A stretch of 64,000 nucleotides of DNA from Amaranthus tricolor (taxonomy: Eukaryota > Streptophyta > Magnoliopsida > Caryophyllales > Amaranthaceae). This document shows positions 1 to 10,668 of the stretch, piece after piece. A program made the translations under genes and the position numbers. The stretch lies in the NCBI RefSeq assembly GCF_026212465.1, contig NC_080051.1:22146727-22210726 (forward strand). The letters run 5' to 3'. The notes beneath the pieces are model-generated. The model was not told the origin of the DNA. It saw only the letters and a program-made list of their open reading frames with translations, and ran no database searches. Numbering within the stretch: the first letter of the stretch is position 1; each line of letters begins with the position of its first letter.

Positions 1-345
1 ATGGACTTCGAGTGATCTAGAATTTTTGGTTAATTATGAGATGACAATTCCGTGTCTTACAATAGATCAAGGCCGGTTCTTGTCCATGTTAGGGGGCAGA
101 AAGTGCGAGTGTTTTGCTGATCATTTAGTGTAGAATTGCTAAGATGATGTTATTCCTTATATACTTATTTCAATTTGGCCGATGCCTAATAAGTTGGGTA
201 AATAATTCTAAATATAATTCTAAGTGAATTAAAAACAATAAGTTACAAGAGCTAAACTAGTTCACACAAGATCGGGTTAATAAGTGATAAGGATCAAGGG
301 ATGGTGGGGCTTATAATAAGATAATTTATGATATGCATTGTGGAA
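1..345. other. intergenic or upstream intron, no gene seen
   Basis: AT-rich DNA with no exon-like sequence that I recognise. It could belong to a long upstream intron of ATG12, because the N-terminal exons of that gene are not visible in the window. Its last 21 bases (325-345) are the left target-site duplication of the SINE that follows. Confidence 0.4.
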
Positions 346-583
346 CCAAAAGTGCTTGTGGCTCAATGGATAGAGAATTTGCATGTGGAGCAGAAGGTTT
401 GAGGTTCGACCCCCTATTGGGCGGAGGTATCAATTGGGGGGTTTCTTGGCTGCGCGTATCTCTATTTACTCCCTCCTTGGGGGAATGGGTATGATTTGTC
501 CACATCTTTCGTGAAAAAGAAAACCCCTCACTTGGACCCTGCCTTGTGTGGGATACTGAGAGTGTCCTCTACTTTTACCTTTT
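346..583 (+). mobile_element. tRNA-derived SINE with target-site duplication
   Basis: The 5' part has a tRNA-like pol III promoter: a box A-like TGGCTCAATGG near 358-369 and a box B GGTTCGACCCC at 403-413. The element ends in a short T run. It is flanked by a 21-bp direct repeat, 325-345 and 584-604, with one mismatch, as expected for insertion primed at a LINE-type nick. A second, internally shortened copy of the family lies at 62986-63111 on the minus strand. The surrounding sequence does not fold as a functional tRNA, so this is a SINE and not a tRNA gene. Confidence 0.8.
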
Positions 584-604
584 TTTATGATATGCATTGT
601 AGAA

Positions 605-2830
605 TGATGCCTAATTTGGTTGTGATATAGTTGAAGTGATCATTAATAAAGTGGGTTTATTAGAAGTGAATGAGTTAAATTACGCAAAATTTTAGGTCTT
701 GACATCCAAGCTTATGAAAAAAATGGTATTATGAATATGAATTTTTGGAAGCAAAGTTATCTATAATTGCTTAGGTGTTGTGTTACTTTTACATCACTTG
801 TTTCTTATTGATGATTGATGGTAGGAAATTCAAATGACATTTATATTGTTATATGAAAGTGGAGTTATTGAATTTGTGCCATATGTGATACGGTTGAAGT
901 GGGTATCTACTGTTTATGGTTGCAATCTTAATAGGAAGGTAGGATGTTAATGAGTTTTGTCCTTACTAGGGTATGCCATACTTGCTTGATGCTATAAAAG
1001 AGTGAATTTGGCATAGTCATTAGTCTATGAGTTAATAGTAATGAACTAAGATGGCTCATATTTAGGAAGTAGTTGAATAGAACAAAAGGTAGCGAATCAT
1101 TTGATAATAAAACGATGAAATTCATCGTAGAGGATTTTTAGGCTGGCATTGTTCAATAAGAGCTTAGTTTTAAAAATGGGTAAGGCTGTTTTACATGCTC
1201 AAGGTTCACAGTGTACAAAACAAATAAATTGTAAACCTCAAAAGAAACCTAGGAAAATAACCTACAAGAAGAGAATATATGGTAGGTGCTTGCATGAATT
1301 GGTATTTTTTTAGGCTAAGATCAAAAGGCCCTAATCGCCTAGCCTTATTAGATGCTAGATTCATTGCTTGGCCAAGGCGACCAATGCATCACCCATCCAA
1401 GGCGCTAACTTTAGGCTTGCCTTGGTGATTTTTTTAAATTAAGAATAAGAGTAAATCATGTACATCAGACTCTCCAATCCTGCCGGCCTAGGTGGCAATT
1501 ATCAACAATATTAGGGTGATGGAATGTTTTTGTCAGTGTTTATTAGGAGTGTTATACTATTATTTAAGCACGTGTTTTGTTGGTCTTATAGATAAAATAT
1601 AGTGGATACGATGTGAGTAAAGAATCAATGAACCGGAGAGATTTATAAAGATTTGGCACTGAAGGTAATATTGTCTTAACATTTGTTTGGTGTTTATGTG
1701 ACAATTTCGATTCCACTTATTTTCACTCCATATCTTAGAAAGTCAGAGGCTCAGAGCCCTTTATGAGCGTCATAGAGATCTTAAATTATTTCTTTCACGA
1801 TCTGCTTTTATATTTGTGCTCAGGTGATTTGAATGGGGATGCTATTCAACAAAGGTGAAAATTAGATAATGTTTTCAATATTGATGTGTTATAAAAATAA
1901 GTCTAATGATGCTTGTTTCCTTTCACATTAAGAAACACTTTCTAAAACACCTCCTGTACAAGAGATGAAGAGGGTGGTGAGAGATACAAAATTTATAATG
2001 TTACAGTCTTGCATTAATAAATTATTGAGATAGTATATACCATAAACATTGTAGTAAGTGTGAGAGTTTAGTATGTTCTCTACTTCCACCTTTTCAATTA
2101 TAAATTAGCCACTTTTATGGCATTGGATAGTGTAATGTTATCGAGTGATCCATAATTCATTTAATGCTTTTAAGACGACTTTAGTGTGCATCACCTAGAA
2201 CTATGAACAAGTGAGCGTTATCTAGGAAGGATGGAGAACTTGTTTGCATTAGCTATTAACATGAATGCGTAGAATAAAAATTCTCTCGTTACGTTATGTA
2301 ACGCCCGTTATATAACTTATTTGAAAGTTGCCGCGACGTTAAATTCCTTTATATAATAGTGTATGAAATTTCACGGTTAAAACGTCGCGTTGACAGTCAC
2401 TTAACGTGTAACACCCGTTATTTTACCGTTATAACGATATTTTAGCATTACAAAATTATTTGTCTTCCCGTTAAAATTTCATTTATACCCATTAACTTTA
2501 ATTATTACGATCACTTAAATTATAGTTACTCATAGTTTTAGTTGATAAACAAAATAATTAACTAACAACTAATAAGTTAATTAATTATACACTAAAAGAA
2601 TCTCAAATGTTGCACTTATAATACTCCTAGTTGCATATGATTGCATAATGAAAGTACTTCAGCAACAAAAAAGCAATTATAAGTTCAAAATTCCCCTTAT
2701 GTGATTTTTTTTTTTCAAAAGTCACACCGCATCGGCCGTGATTCGCGTTAGTTCTCTGTTATAGCCGTTTTTCACGACATCGCGATCATTTCCGCAAATG
2801 CATCGGCGAGCGCGATTTTTTTTCCAAATA
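605..2830. other. non-coding, repeat-like DNA
   Basis: No gene was recognised. The part from about 2285 to 2480 is richer in CpG than its surroundings, with repeated AACGCCCGTTAT/AACACCCGTTAT words and a small inverted repeat (CGCGACGTT near 2331 against AACGTCGCG near 2383). A second CG-rich patch lies at 2726-2818. Both look like debris of an unclassified transposable element. Confidence 0.35.
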
Positions 2831-3240
2831 TAATAGGTATTAGGAAGAGCTTGGATACAAGTGGACATGCTAAAGGAGTTCAAGACAGCCTGCTTTGGCA
2901 TTGTTCCTGTAATTGACTCAATGGAACCTCTAAATTATTCATTGTTATAAAATTTATGGTACTGAAATTAAGTTTGCAATATAGAATTTTTTCTTACTTT
3001 ACTCTTTGATTTCTTACGCCATTCAACCGCCTCCAATGGTGCCTCTGCCTTCCCTTGGTTCCGGCGCCGCCAACCGGGACCTCCCCCAGAACCACTACCA
3101 ACTTAAACCTAACTTCCTTTCTTCATGAACATCCCAAGCCTCTTTTCTTATCTTTCTCTTTTCCCTTCTCATTTTTTCATGTTTTTCCATTCTAGTTTTC
3201 TTTTTCTTTATGCTTTCTTTTTTTGTTTCCCCTTTCATCT

Positions 3241-3837
3241 TTACCTCTTTTCTCCTGAAATATCTTCTGCCCTTTGTTTTTTTTTCTTCTGACCCTTTTC
3301 TTTATCTTGCTCTACGGTACTTTTATCACTTTTGCTCAAGCTTCCCTTGATCTTCTCCACTGATCTTGGTTCCTCTTCTTGGTTCTTTGATTGCTGATCT
3401 GTTCTTTGACCCTCACATGTAACCAACTCTCTTACCTTCCTTTCCATATCATCAACCTTCACACCCTCTTCTTGGACATCTTTTCTTTCTTTATGGAATA
3501 CAAATGCCGTTAATTCATTTTCCATATCTTGATATAAGATGAGAAGTGAATACCCTTTGTGACTATATTCATGTTTCGAATCTAAATGTTCATCACAAAT
3601 CTCACAAATGCCTTTTTCATAAATTTCATTTGTGGATGTTGTTTTGAATGAGTGAATAATATCATTCTGGACAGCCTTTTGGAGCATATCTAACGGATGA
3701 ATTTCAGTCCCTAAACCCTTTAAAAACGCATCAAGATCATCTTCTTGAGTATTCGAATTTCCCATTTCTTCCTTGGGAAAAAGATCTAGCGCCAGGGCCT
3801 TCTTCAGCCTTATCAAATTCTGTTCCAATTGATCCAT
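3241..3837 (-). CDS. 198-codon ORF next to an LTR, possible retrotransposon gag-like or non-autonomous element ORF
   Basis: The ORF starts 29 bp inside a primer-binding-site-like sequence and a 256-bp LTR, on the same strand, where gag begins in LTR retrotransposons. The protein is hydrophilic and charged, with a C-terminal Lys/Glu/Ser-rich tail of low complexity. A short Cys/His cluster (CEICDEHLDSKHEYSH, near residues 77-92) is not a standard CCHC knuckle. I recognise no protease, integrase or reverse transcriptase downstream (towards lower coordinates), so the element is either a small non-autonomous type or truncated. The function is not known. The start was chosen because it is the first ATG after the primer site. 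Confidence 0.45.
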   Translation of the reverse strand: MDQLEQNLIRLKKALALDLFPKEEMGNSNTQEDDLDAFLKGLGTEIHPLDMLQKAVQNDIIHSFKTTSTNEIYEKGICEICDEHLDSKHEYSHKGYSLLILYQDMENELTAFVFHKERKDVQEEGVKVDDMERKVRELVTCEGQRTDQQSKNQEEEPRSVEKIKGSLSKSDKSTVEQDKEKGQKKKKQRAEDISGEKR

Positions 3838-3865
3838 CTAGACTACCCACAAGATCGAAATTCTT

Positions 3866-3876
3866 GCTCTGATACC
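3866..3876 (-). other. retrotransposon primer-binding site
   Basis: On the minus strand the sequence just inside the LTR reads GGTATCAGAGC, matching the initiator-tRNA(Met) primer site TGGTATCAGAGC apart from its first base. It sits 2 bp from the LTR end, the usual place. Confidence 0.65.
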
Positions 3877-3878
3877 TA

Positions 3879-4134
3879 TGTAACAAATCAGCCAAGATGG
3901 TAATCAAAACAACCTTTATTAATAAAAACAAGAACGATACTAAGGAATGTTCGAGTCTCTCAGACACTCCTAAGTATGGGACGTTTGAGTCTCCCAATCA
4001 CTCCTAAGTATTTCCACTTCTCTCTCTAGATATTTCCTATCCTTTCAAATATCCCATACTCCCCTCTATTTATAAGATATGGGAGGGGAAATAAAAACAA
4101 AAATACAAGCTAATAATAGACTACTAACATAACA
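3879..4134 (-). mobile_element. LTR of a truncated LTR retrotransposon (5' LTR in element orientation)
   Basis: Read on the minus strand, the segment starts TGTTATGTTAG and ends TGATTTGTTACA, so it has TG...CA ends. It contains a TATA-like CTTATAAATAG, a plausible AATAAA signal near its 3' end, and is followed by the primer site and an ORF. No second copy was found at lower coordinates, so the 3' LTR is missing or too degraded to see. The 5' boundary at 4134 is inferred from the TG terminus; I could not confirm a target duplication. Confidence 0.6.
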
Positions 4135-4643
4135 CCCTAAAAATACAACTCTAACTAACTTTTATTCTTTTACATTATATATAACCCTAGGAATTTGCCA
4201 TGTATGACACAGTACTAGTGGCCTTGGATTCCATCTCGATATCTCCTTTTGATTTCATACTTTTTAATGGGAGTTGAGCCGTAATGGCGGATTTGATTCC
4301 ATCTTATATGACGTATGTTTCACCCACATGATACATATTTCTTATCGGTTTATTTATTTTCTCAAATAAAAGAACACGATAAAATAATAATACCTTCTTC
4401 AAATGACTAATACGCATACATCAGATAAGCAGTAAATTAAGGACACGCCTTTATTTGGAAGCTGGGATTCATTTTTCTAAAGAAATCATTTGATTACCTG
4501 TATTATGTGTTTAATCTATTTCTTAAATTTCATTTCTGTGTAATGATGATTAGTGACAGTTTGCACATTTATTTTTTCCCTTCTCATCGAAGTTTTCCGT
4601 TTTATGTTCATTTTCCTAAACCACCACGGTTTATTTTGTGCAG
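4135..4643. other. intron or upstream DNA before first visible ATG12 exon
   Basis: No coding sequence resembling the N-terminal 30 or so residues of ATG12 is visible here. The 3' end is a pyrimidine-rich stretch ending in a good acceptor (GTGCAG at 4638-4643), so the part just before 4644 is intronic. Confidence 0.5.
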
Positions 4644-6921
4644 GTTTCTGGCACTGACAGATTTGCTAGTGTTATTGATTTTTTATGTCGTCAACTTCAT
4701 AGAGATACTTTGGTAGGTAGGATTTTGTGACAATTATTCTTTGTTGCCTGTGAGACATTATTAATAGTTATTTTTGGGTACGTTTTGCAGTTTGTTTACA
4801 TCAACAGTGCCTTTTCTCCAAATCCTGATGAATCCGTGATAGATCTTTACAACGTAAGTTGCATCTTTCTCGACTAGAGACTTTTGAGTCGTAGATCTTG
4901 GGAGGACTAAAAAGTGCTATGAATTTATTTTCTGAGGTTTCTTGAACACTAGGTCTATCAAATGTCATTAGAAAATTCGACGTTCACAATTACTCTTATA
5001 TGTCCCCCGCCAGTGCAGAATTATATGATTTTGGATGGTTTAAAGAGTTCCAACATTGTGTAGTTTGATATTGTGCCTGATTTCTAGTATCATGATTGAT
5101 CATTTATTTATGTCTGGTGCCCTGTTGGGTAGCTGATGGTTACTTGGCCTTAATTTCGGATTCCTTTGTTGTGTTCTTACTTCTTACCTTTCTCAGTTTT
5201 GTAAAAAATGGTTTGGATGTCAGTGATCTAAGGATAGAAAGTGCTTCTGAACCTTTCACGACAACCATAACAAGCGTACAACTTCAATGGAGCTCTGCTT
5301 TAGCCTTTAATGAATGTAGAGTTCCATCAAAATTCAAAACGTCAATTAGCTCTTCTGAATTTTAATTTTTTAAGTACCAGTGTAGTGTAGAATCAGACCC
5401 TCCTTTTCTGTCACGTAATTGTAAGACCTTTCCAGTGTCTTTTCTGATTCTGTGAAAACTATGAAAATTTGAAATAAATAAGATTATTTATCTACTTAAT
5501 TCCAAATATAAGATTCGGGAAAACTTATGTCCCAAAATAAGCTTCCGTACGTCCAAGCCTAGCCTCGGGTAAGTCGCTGTTACTAACAGCGAAAAAGGGG
5601 AAAAAAAAAATAAAAAGTTGAAAGTCGCTGTTAGTAACAGCGACTTAAGGAGTTGACCAGTCAATTCCTTAAGTCGCTGTTACTAACAGCGACTTAAAAA
5701 AAAAAAATTTTTTTTTTTTTTTTAAACGAAGATTAATAAAGAGCCTGTTACCTTCTTCTTCCTTTCCTTCATTTCCAGTCTCAGATCTCACAATCCCTTC
5801 CTTCATCAGTTCTTCCTTCCTTCAACAAGAATTCATTCCAACAAACCCAGAAATTCAAATCAAATCCAAATCCGAACCCTAATCCAGAAATGGATCTTCA
5901 ACCAGAAGAACTTCAATTCCTAACCCTAACCGACATACTCAAAGAATCAATTTCAATCCCTAAACTTTCACCTCGTACATTCTATCTAATCACCCTTTCA
6001 TTGATCTTCCCTCTTTCATTCGCAATTTTAGCCCACTCTTTATTCACTCATCCTCTACTTGCTCGTCTTCAAGATCCTTCTACACCTCTTAATTCTCAAT
6101 CCCATCAATGGTTTCTTCTTCTTCTTTTTCAGTTTTTCTACCTCCTTTTTCTTTTCACTTTTTCTCCTTTCTACTGCTGCTGTTGTATGAGAATTGTACC
6201 TCAATTGTACCCAACTCCCACGTTCACTACTATTAAAAATAAAAAAATTAAAAAAAAATTTTTTTTTTTTTTAAGTCGCTGTCACTAACAGCGACTTAGG
6301 GCATTTTCATTTTTTTTCTCCTCATTCGCTGTTACTAACAGCGACTTACCCGAGGCTAGGCTTGGATGTACGGAAGCTTATTTTGGGACATAAGTTTTCC
6401 CGAATCTTATATTCGGAATTAAATTGTTTATTTATCTTATTTTTTTCAATCTTTCTGAAAACTATAAGGGACATATCTTTAGATGATGCTTGATGGGCAC
6501 TGCAATATTTTCCGGAGAAAAGTAAGAACCTTCTAAATAGAGTTGGTAATGAAGTATCTTGTATTCTCCCCTATGCTTCAGGCTGTCTCGTTGCACCTTC
6601 AGGCCACAGCAGTATCTGCCAACCAATTACTGCTCCATTTGCTTAGTTTGACACTAATGGAAGTTTTCCTGTATATGTGGTGTTTCTGTAACTCCTAACC
6701 AAAATTTTCTTCCGGAATCCGGAGTATCTGCCATTGCTAAAAACCTAACTCTTTCTCTTACCCCATTTCCCTCCTGACTCAAAGAGATGAAAATAGAATA
6801 AGAAAAGCTTACCATGCTGAAGCAACATCCAAAACATCTTACAGTTGATTTCTTATTGCAGAATTTTGGAATTGATGGTAAGCTGGTTGTCAATTATGCT
6901 TGTTCCATGGCGTGGGGCTGA
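4644..6921 (+). CDS. ATG12: ubiquitin-like autophagy protein ATG12, last three exons (5' part not in window)
   Basis: Exons are 4644-4712, 4791-4853 and 6862-6921, all joined in phase 0 at GT-AG sites. They encode 63 residues: [20 protein letters not shown]..., then [21 protein letters not shown], then [19 protein letters not shown] and a stop. This is the C-terminal two thirds of plant ATG12, which is about 95 residues long. ATG12 is a ubiquitin-like modifier joined to ATG5 through its C-terminal glycine by ATG7 and ATG10; the conjugate promotes ATG8 lipidation on the growing autophagosome. The terminal Gly is present. Exons for the first 30 or so residues are not visible between 1 and 4643, so they lie further upstream or are lost. 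The last intron is 2 kb long and contains a transposon. The gene may be intact, with a long TE-filled intron, or a 5'-truncated copy. Confidence 0.85.
5497..6421. mobile_element. inverted-repeat DNA transposon with captured gene fragment (Pack-type)
   Basis: The ends are about 95-bp terminal inverted repeats, left about 5498-5592 and right about 6326-6420, differing at only about three positions, which suggests a recent insertion. Just inside lie several copies of a palindrome built on AGTCGCTGTTA/TAACAGCGACT (about 5570, 5622, 5671, 6274 and 6326). Between them is unrelated sequence that looks like a captured 5' UTR and coding start (5735-6180). No transposase is present, so it is non-autonomous. 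The termini read TAATTCC...GGAATTA; no longer target duplication was clear, so the superfamily (Mutator-like or other) is open. It sits in the last intron of ATG12. Confidence 0.8.
5890..6288 (+). pseudogene. captured fragment of a plant multi-pass membrane protein gene inside transposon
   Basis: The ORF begins [20 protein letters not shown] and continues with a hydrophobic segment, [20 protein letters not shown]. This resembles, from memory, the N-terminus of an uncharacterised Arabidopsis membrane protein family (At4g19950/At5g44860 type). The match runs to about 6165, then shifts frame: the +1 frame at about 6166-6187 reads LLSTAAVV, as expected for the family, while the ORF frame continues as Cys-rich nonsense into the transposon end. 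About 150 bp before the ATG is pyrimidine-rich and looks like the donor gene's 5' UTR. The fragment is therefore truncated and frameshifted and is unlikely to make a functional protein. Confidence 0.65.
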
Positions 6922-7722
6922 CTTTGGTGCCTATATCTGCTAGTACTTCTCAAAATCCTTTCACCGGAAAGGCTTTGATGCATTAAGTTTTAGGAAGTAA
7001 CCATGTTTGAAGTTAAACGTGTGAAATACTTAATTATGTTATCGTGACTTGTTGAATTGAACAGAATTTTACATTATTTTGCTGCTATAAGGTCACGCTG
7101 GAAGATACGACAAACTGTGAAAATCTCGAGAAGCTAAATAGCTAATAGATTGGGGAGTTTGCCGGTTTCATCTCTTTCTAACTCGTCAGACTATTATACT
7201 TCTGCAAATGGTACATTTATTATACGTTTGCTTGATATTGCTTGTAAATTTGACATGATTTCTGTTAATATCTGTTTTTAACAGATGAATTTGCTTCTAA
7301 TATATCAATATGCTTTGGTCTGCTTCGTGCTCGTTTTCCCTCTTATTTCTGCCTTTCCAGTTGATGAAACTGAAGAGGGAGATTGAAGAGAATAAATATG
7401 TTGTCTAATTAGAGGTTGTTAGAGCACCCTTATTGATGATCTCAATTGTTTTTGGGGATTAATATAGATTTCTTAATGGGAATTTTTAATAACAAAAAAA
7501 AAACAACACTTGAGAATTTGTTACTCCATTAAGTTGGTGATCCGAGCTTATTGGTGAAAAATCACAACAAAACTAGGGGAGAAATTTAGTGGGGAAGTAG
7601 TAAAATTTGATCACTTTACTGATCAAAAACGACGTGCTATGAGGAAGAAAGCAACAACCAGCCGAAACGGGATATGGGAAAGGTGGTGAGGATTGTGGAG
7701 GAGTATTTGTTTTGCCTTTTAT
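6922..7722. other. ATG12 3' flank, no further gene seen
   Basis: This stretch holds the presumed ATG12 3' UTR and AT-rich intergenic DNA. No coding sequence was recognised. Confidence 0.4.
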
Positions 7723-8528
7723 TATAAGGAAAAATTACCCTAAATAATTTAATTTTTTCGCGATTTTCCTACAATTATCTCACCTATCGATTAACCATAA
7801 ATAATCCTAACTTAGGAGGGTCTTTGCCTTGGGTACACTCGGGTGACTTGCTACCTATTGTAGCAAGTCATTTTGAATAAAAAAAAGATAAATTACAAAC
7901 GTTACAAAAAAAATTTTAAAAATTAAACCCCCTTAACAACCCAGCCCCACTGCCACCATCTCACTCTCACCGGAGACACCACCACACAGCCGCCAACACC
8001 ACCACCACAATTCTTTTCTTTTAGTGGCACACAACCGTACAATTTTACTCGCTTGAAATGAGGGAGGGCCGGAGGGGAGGAGTTGGTAGCAGTTGGGGAG
8101 TGAAAGAGGAAAGGTGGCTGAAGTGGAGGAGGTAATGGAAGCTAGTGTACACATGCACAACATGAAGCAGCAAAGGTAAGGGGGGGGGGGGGAAGGGTGG
8201 ATGGCCGGGAGGGTGGGGAGGGAAAGTGGTGGCCGGCCGGAGTAGGGGATCGGCTGAGGTTGGGTGCTCCGGGTGGGGTGGATGGGTGGTTATTATTTGA
8301 TTTTTTTGTTATTTTTTTGTTAATATTTTTGTAATTTTATTTTATTTTATCTTTTTTTTAAGTTTACCTCTAAAAACAGGTAAAATTTTGATGAACAACA
8401 TTTATGGGTAAGTACCTCAATAATTGAGATTATTTATGATTAATCAATAGGTTGGATATTATAGGAAAATCGTAAAAAGGTTAGAAAATCGTGAAAAGGT
8501 TAGATTATTTAGGATAATTTTTCCTTAT
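7723..8528. mobile_element. inverted-repeat DNA element with GC-rich core
   Basis: The left end (AAGGAAAAATTACCCTAAAT, 7722 on) and the right end, read in reverse (AAGGAAAAATTATCCTAAAT, to about 8528), form inverted repeats of roughly 85 bp with scattered mismatches and a small tandem duplication in the right arm. The core at 7930-8280 is much richer in G and C, and includes a 13-G run at about 8179-8191. A 76-codon ORF there (8163-7933, minus) is low-complexity and probably not a gene. Related termini recur at about 16898-17355 and 63325-63395. Confidence 0.6.
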
Positions 8529-8719
8529 TATAATTATTTTTGTTTTAGTTTTTTTTTTTAATAAACCTACAAAAGGAGGTCAACATTTGGACAACGATAT
8601 TTTTGGTAGATGATTAAATACTAAATAGTTGGAATTATTTATAAGTCATTAAAAATTAAGATTATTGTAAAGAATACAGTGAAATATTGAATCAGTGTAA
8701 TTTTTTCCTAAAATTAATA

Positions 8720-8993
8720 CTCCCTCCGATCTTATGAATTAGTCTCATTTCCTTATTTGGCAAAACCTTTGAATTAGTCCCATTTCTATTTTTGGCAATC
8801 CTTTTTTACTTAAACACCCTTAGTTCACACAAGTAATTACGAATATACCCCCATATACCTTACTTACCCAACTACCCTTCACTACTTATCCTTCACTACT
8901 TACCCTTTACTATTTACCCTTTTTAATGGACTCCACACAATCCTTAATATCCGTGCCCAAGCAAATGGGACTAATTCATAAGATCGGAGGGAG
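8720..8993. mobile_element. Stowaway-like MITE
   Basis: The element starts CTCCCTCCGATCTTATGAAT and ends with its inverted complement, and is flanked by TA on both sides (8718-8719 and 8994-8995). The CTCCCTCC start and the TA target are the hallmarks of Stowaway (Tc1/mariner) MITEs. Its size, 274 bp, is typical. Confidence 0.8.
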
Positions 8994-9455
8994 TATAATA
9001 AAAGGAATAATACAATGACAAACATTGTAATCAAAACCGCCTAATAACATGTAAATTGTCATATTAGATATCTACAATAATGACACACAAACATAAAGAC
9101 TTATACCTTTGATAAAAAAAACTCTTTCAACCATATATTATTATCAATAATAAATTATTCAAGCTAAGACTGTTTGAGAACTTTCAAATACTCTCTCCTC
9201 TCCATCTCATTAATCTTACAAAGCTCATTATCTCTCATTAATCTCACAAAACTTGAGTAACCTAACACGTATTCATATAAGAGTTCACAAATAATCATAA
9301 TTCATAACCTTATAAGAGTAAAAGACTATTATAAGAACACTTCTAATATAGTCATTTATATTCACTCTAATAGTCTCATTTGACTGACCATATTGTCAAT
9401 ACAATAATCCTATCATTAATAATTCTAATTGTGCAAATTCGAAATTGCAAAAAGT

Positions 9456-9717
9456 TACTCTCTCCTATTCGCTTTACTTGTCCAATTTGATTTTTCAACA
9501 CTATTTATCAATTACTCTTATTATGTGATTAGTTCTTAATCTATAAGTTATAACATAGTCATGTGAGATTTTGTTTAATTTGTCTTATTGTAAATTTTAT
9601 TAATATCAAATTTTTATAATTTTTACTCAAGCACAATAAAGATATTTAAGATTGAAAATATGCATTGGCAAATGTGTCAAAAGCAAATAGGACAAGTAAA
9701 GAGAGTAGAAGAGAGTA
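9456..9717. mobile_element. Stowaway-like MITE, family M copy 1
   Basis: About 260 bp with inverted ends (TACTCTCTCCTATTCGCTTT against AAAGAGAGTAGAAGAGAGTA) and TA at both edges. The interior carries a recognisable core (CATAGTCATGTGAGATTTTG ... TTATTAATATCAA). The same core returns at 10404, 12441, 13760, 49380 and 62276, so it is a dispersed family. Confidence 0.65.
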
Positions 9718-10403
9718 TTAATGATCTTTGCTTTGAAACAAATCAAATAAGATCACATTGGACTAGATTAAAATAATATTTAAGAATAATTAACAATATT
9801 AAAAGTTAAATGGGACTTAAGAATACTACCTTTTTTAAAAAAAAGAGACTATATTTTTCTGACTATAATTAACCTCAAATTTTGTAATAATTATTATCTA
9901 ATAGATTTAGTTTTAACACAAATGAACCCATAGAAAGAGCTTAGACCACCAGGCTATGCGCAAGACGAATGACTAAAGGAGGCACCTCCTCAGTCCCATC
10001 TGTGGTCAGCTGATCCCTGACACCATCACCAATCCAACACCAAATTGCAACTCTTGATTGGAAGTTGCCACCTTCTTTATACTAACCTGCGCTTCCTCTT
10101 CTTTTTTTGGCTTCATCCAATTTATTATAGTCTACTCTACATCCTAATTTTATGAAAAAAGTGTGTAAAATAGTGGACCATCTAAATAATGCTCATTTGA
10201 ACTCAACCTGAAACTTATACTAGTACTCCCTCAAATTTCCATTAAAATTACACACTTATCAATATACGTCTTAATCTATATTTCATTCTTGATTCATGTA
10301 TTAAAACATAGTCAAATAAAATCTTATTTGATTCGTCTCAATATAAAGTTTATTAATATCTAGTTTTTATAATTTTTAATTATACACAATTATCGCTATT
10401 AAG

Positions 10404-10668
10404 TACTCAGTCCCTCCTATTCCCTTTACTTTCTCATTTAGTTTTTCAACACTATTCATCAATCACTCTTATTATGTGATTTATTCTTAATCTATAAGTT
10501 ACAATATAGTTATGTGATATATTGTTTAATTCATCTTATCGTAAATTTTATTAATATCAACTTTTTATAATTTTTGCTCAAGCACAATTAGAGATATTTA
10601 AGATTGAGAATATTCATTGACAAATGTATCAAAACCAAATGATACAAGTAAAGAGAATAAAAAGGAGT
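10404..10668. mobile_element. Stowaway-like MITE, family M copy 2
   Basis: Same structure and core sequence as the copy at 9456-9717 (TAGTTATGTGATATATTG ... TTATTAATATCAA, then a run rich in CAAGCACAATTAGAG). The right edge is approximate. Confidence 0.55.

Noticed and set aside
357..430. tRNA gene
   Set aside because: Box A and box B are present, but the stems do not pair into an acceptor or anticodon arm, and the unit is flanked by a long target duplication, so it is a SINE.
928..1125. 65-codon minus-strand ORF
   Set aside because: It is AT-rich DNA with no coding signature or context.
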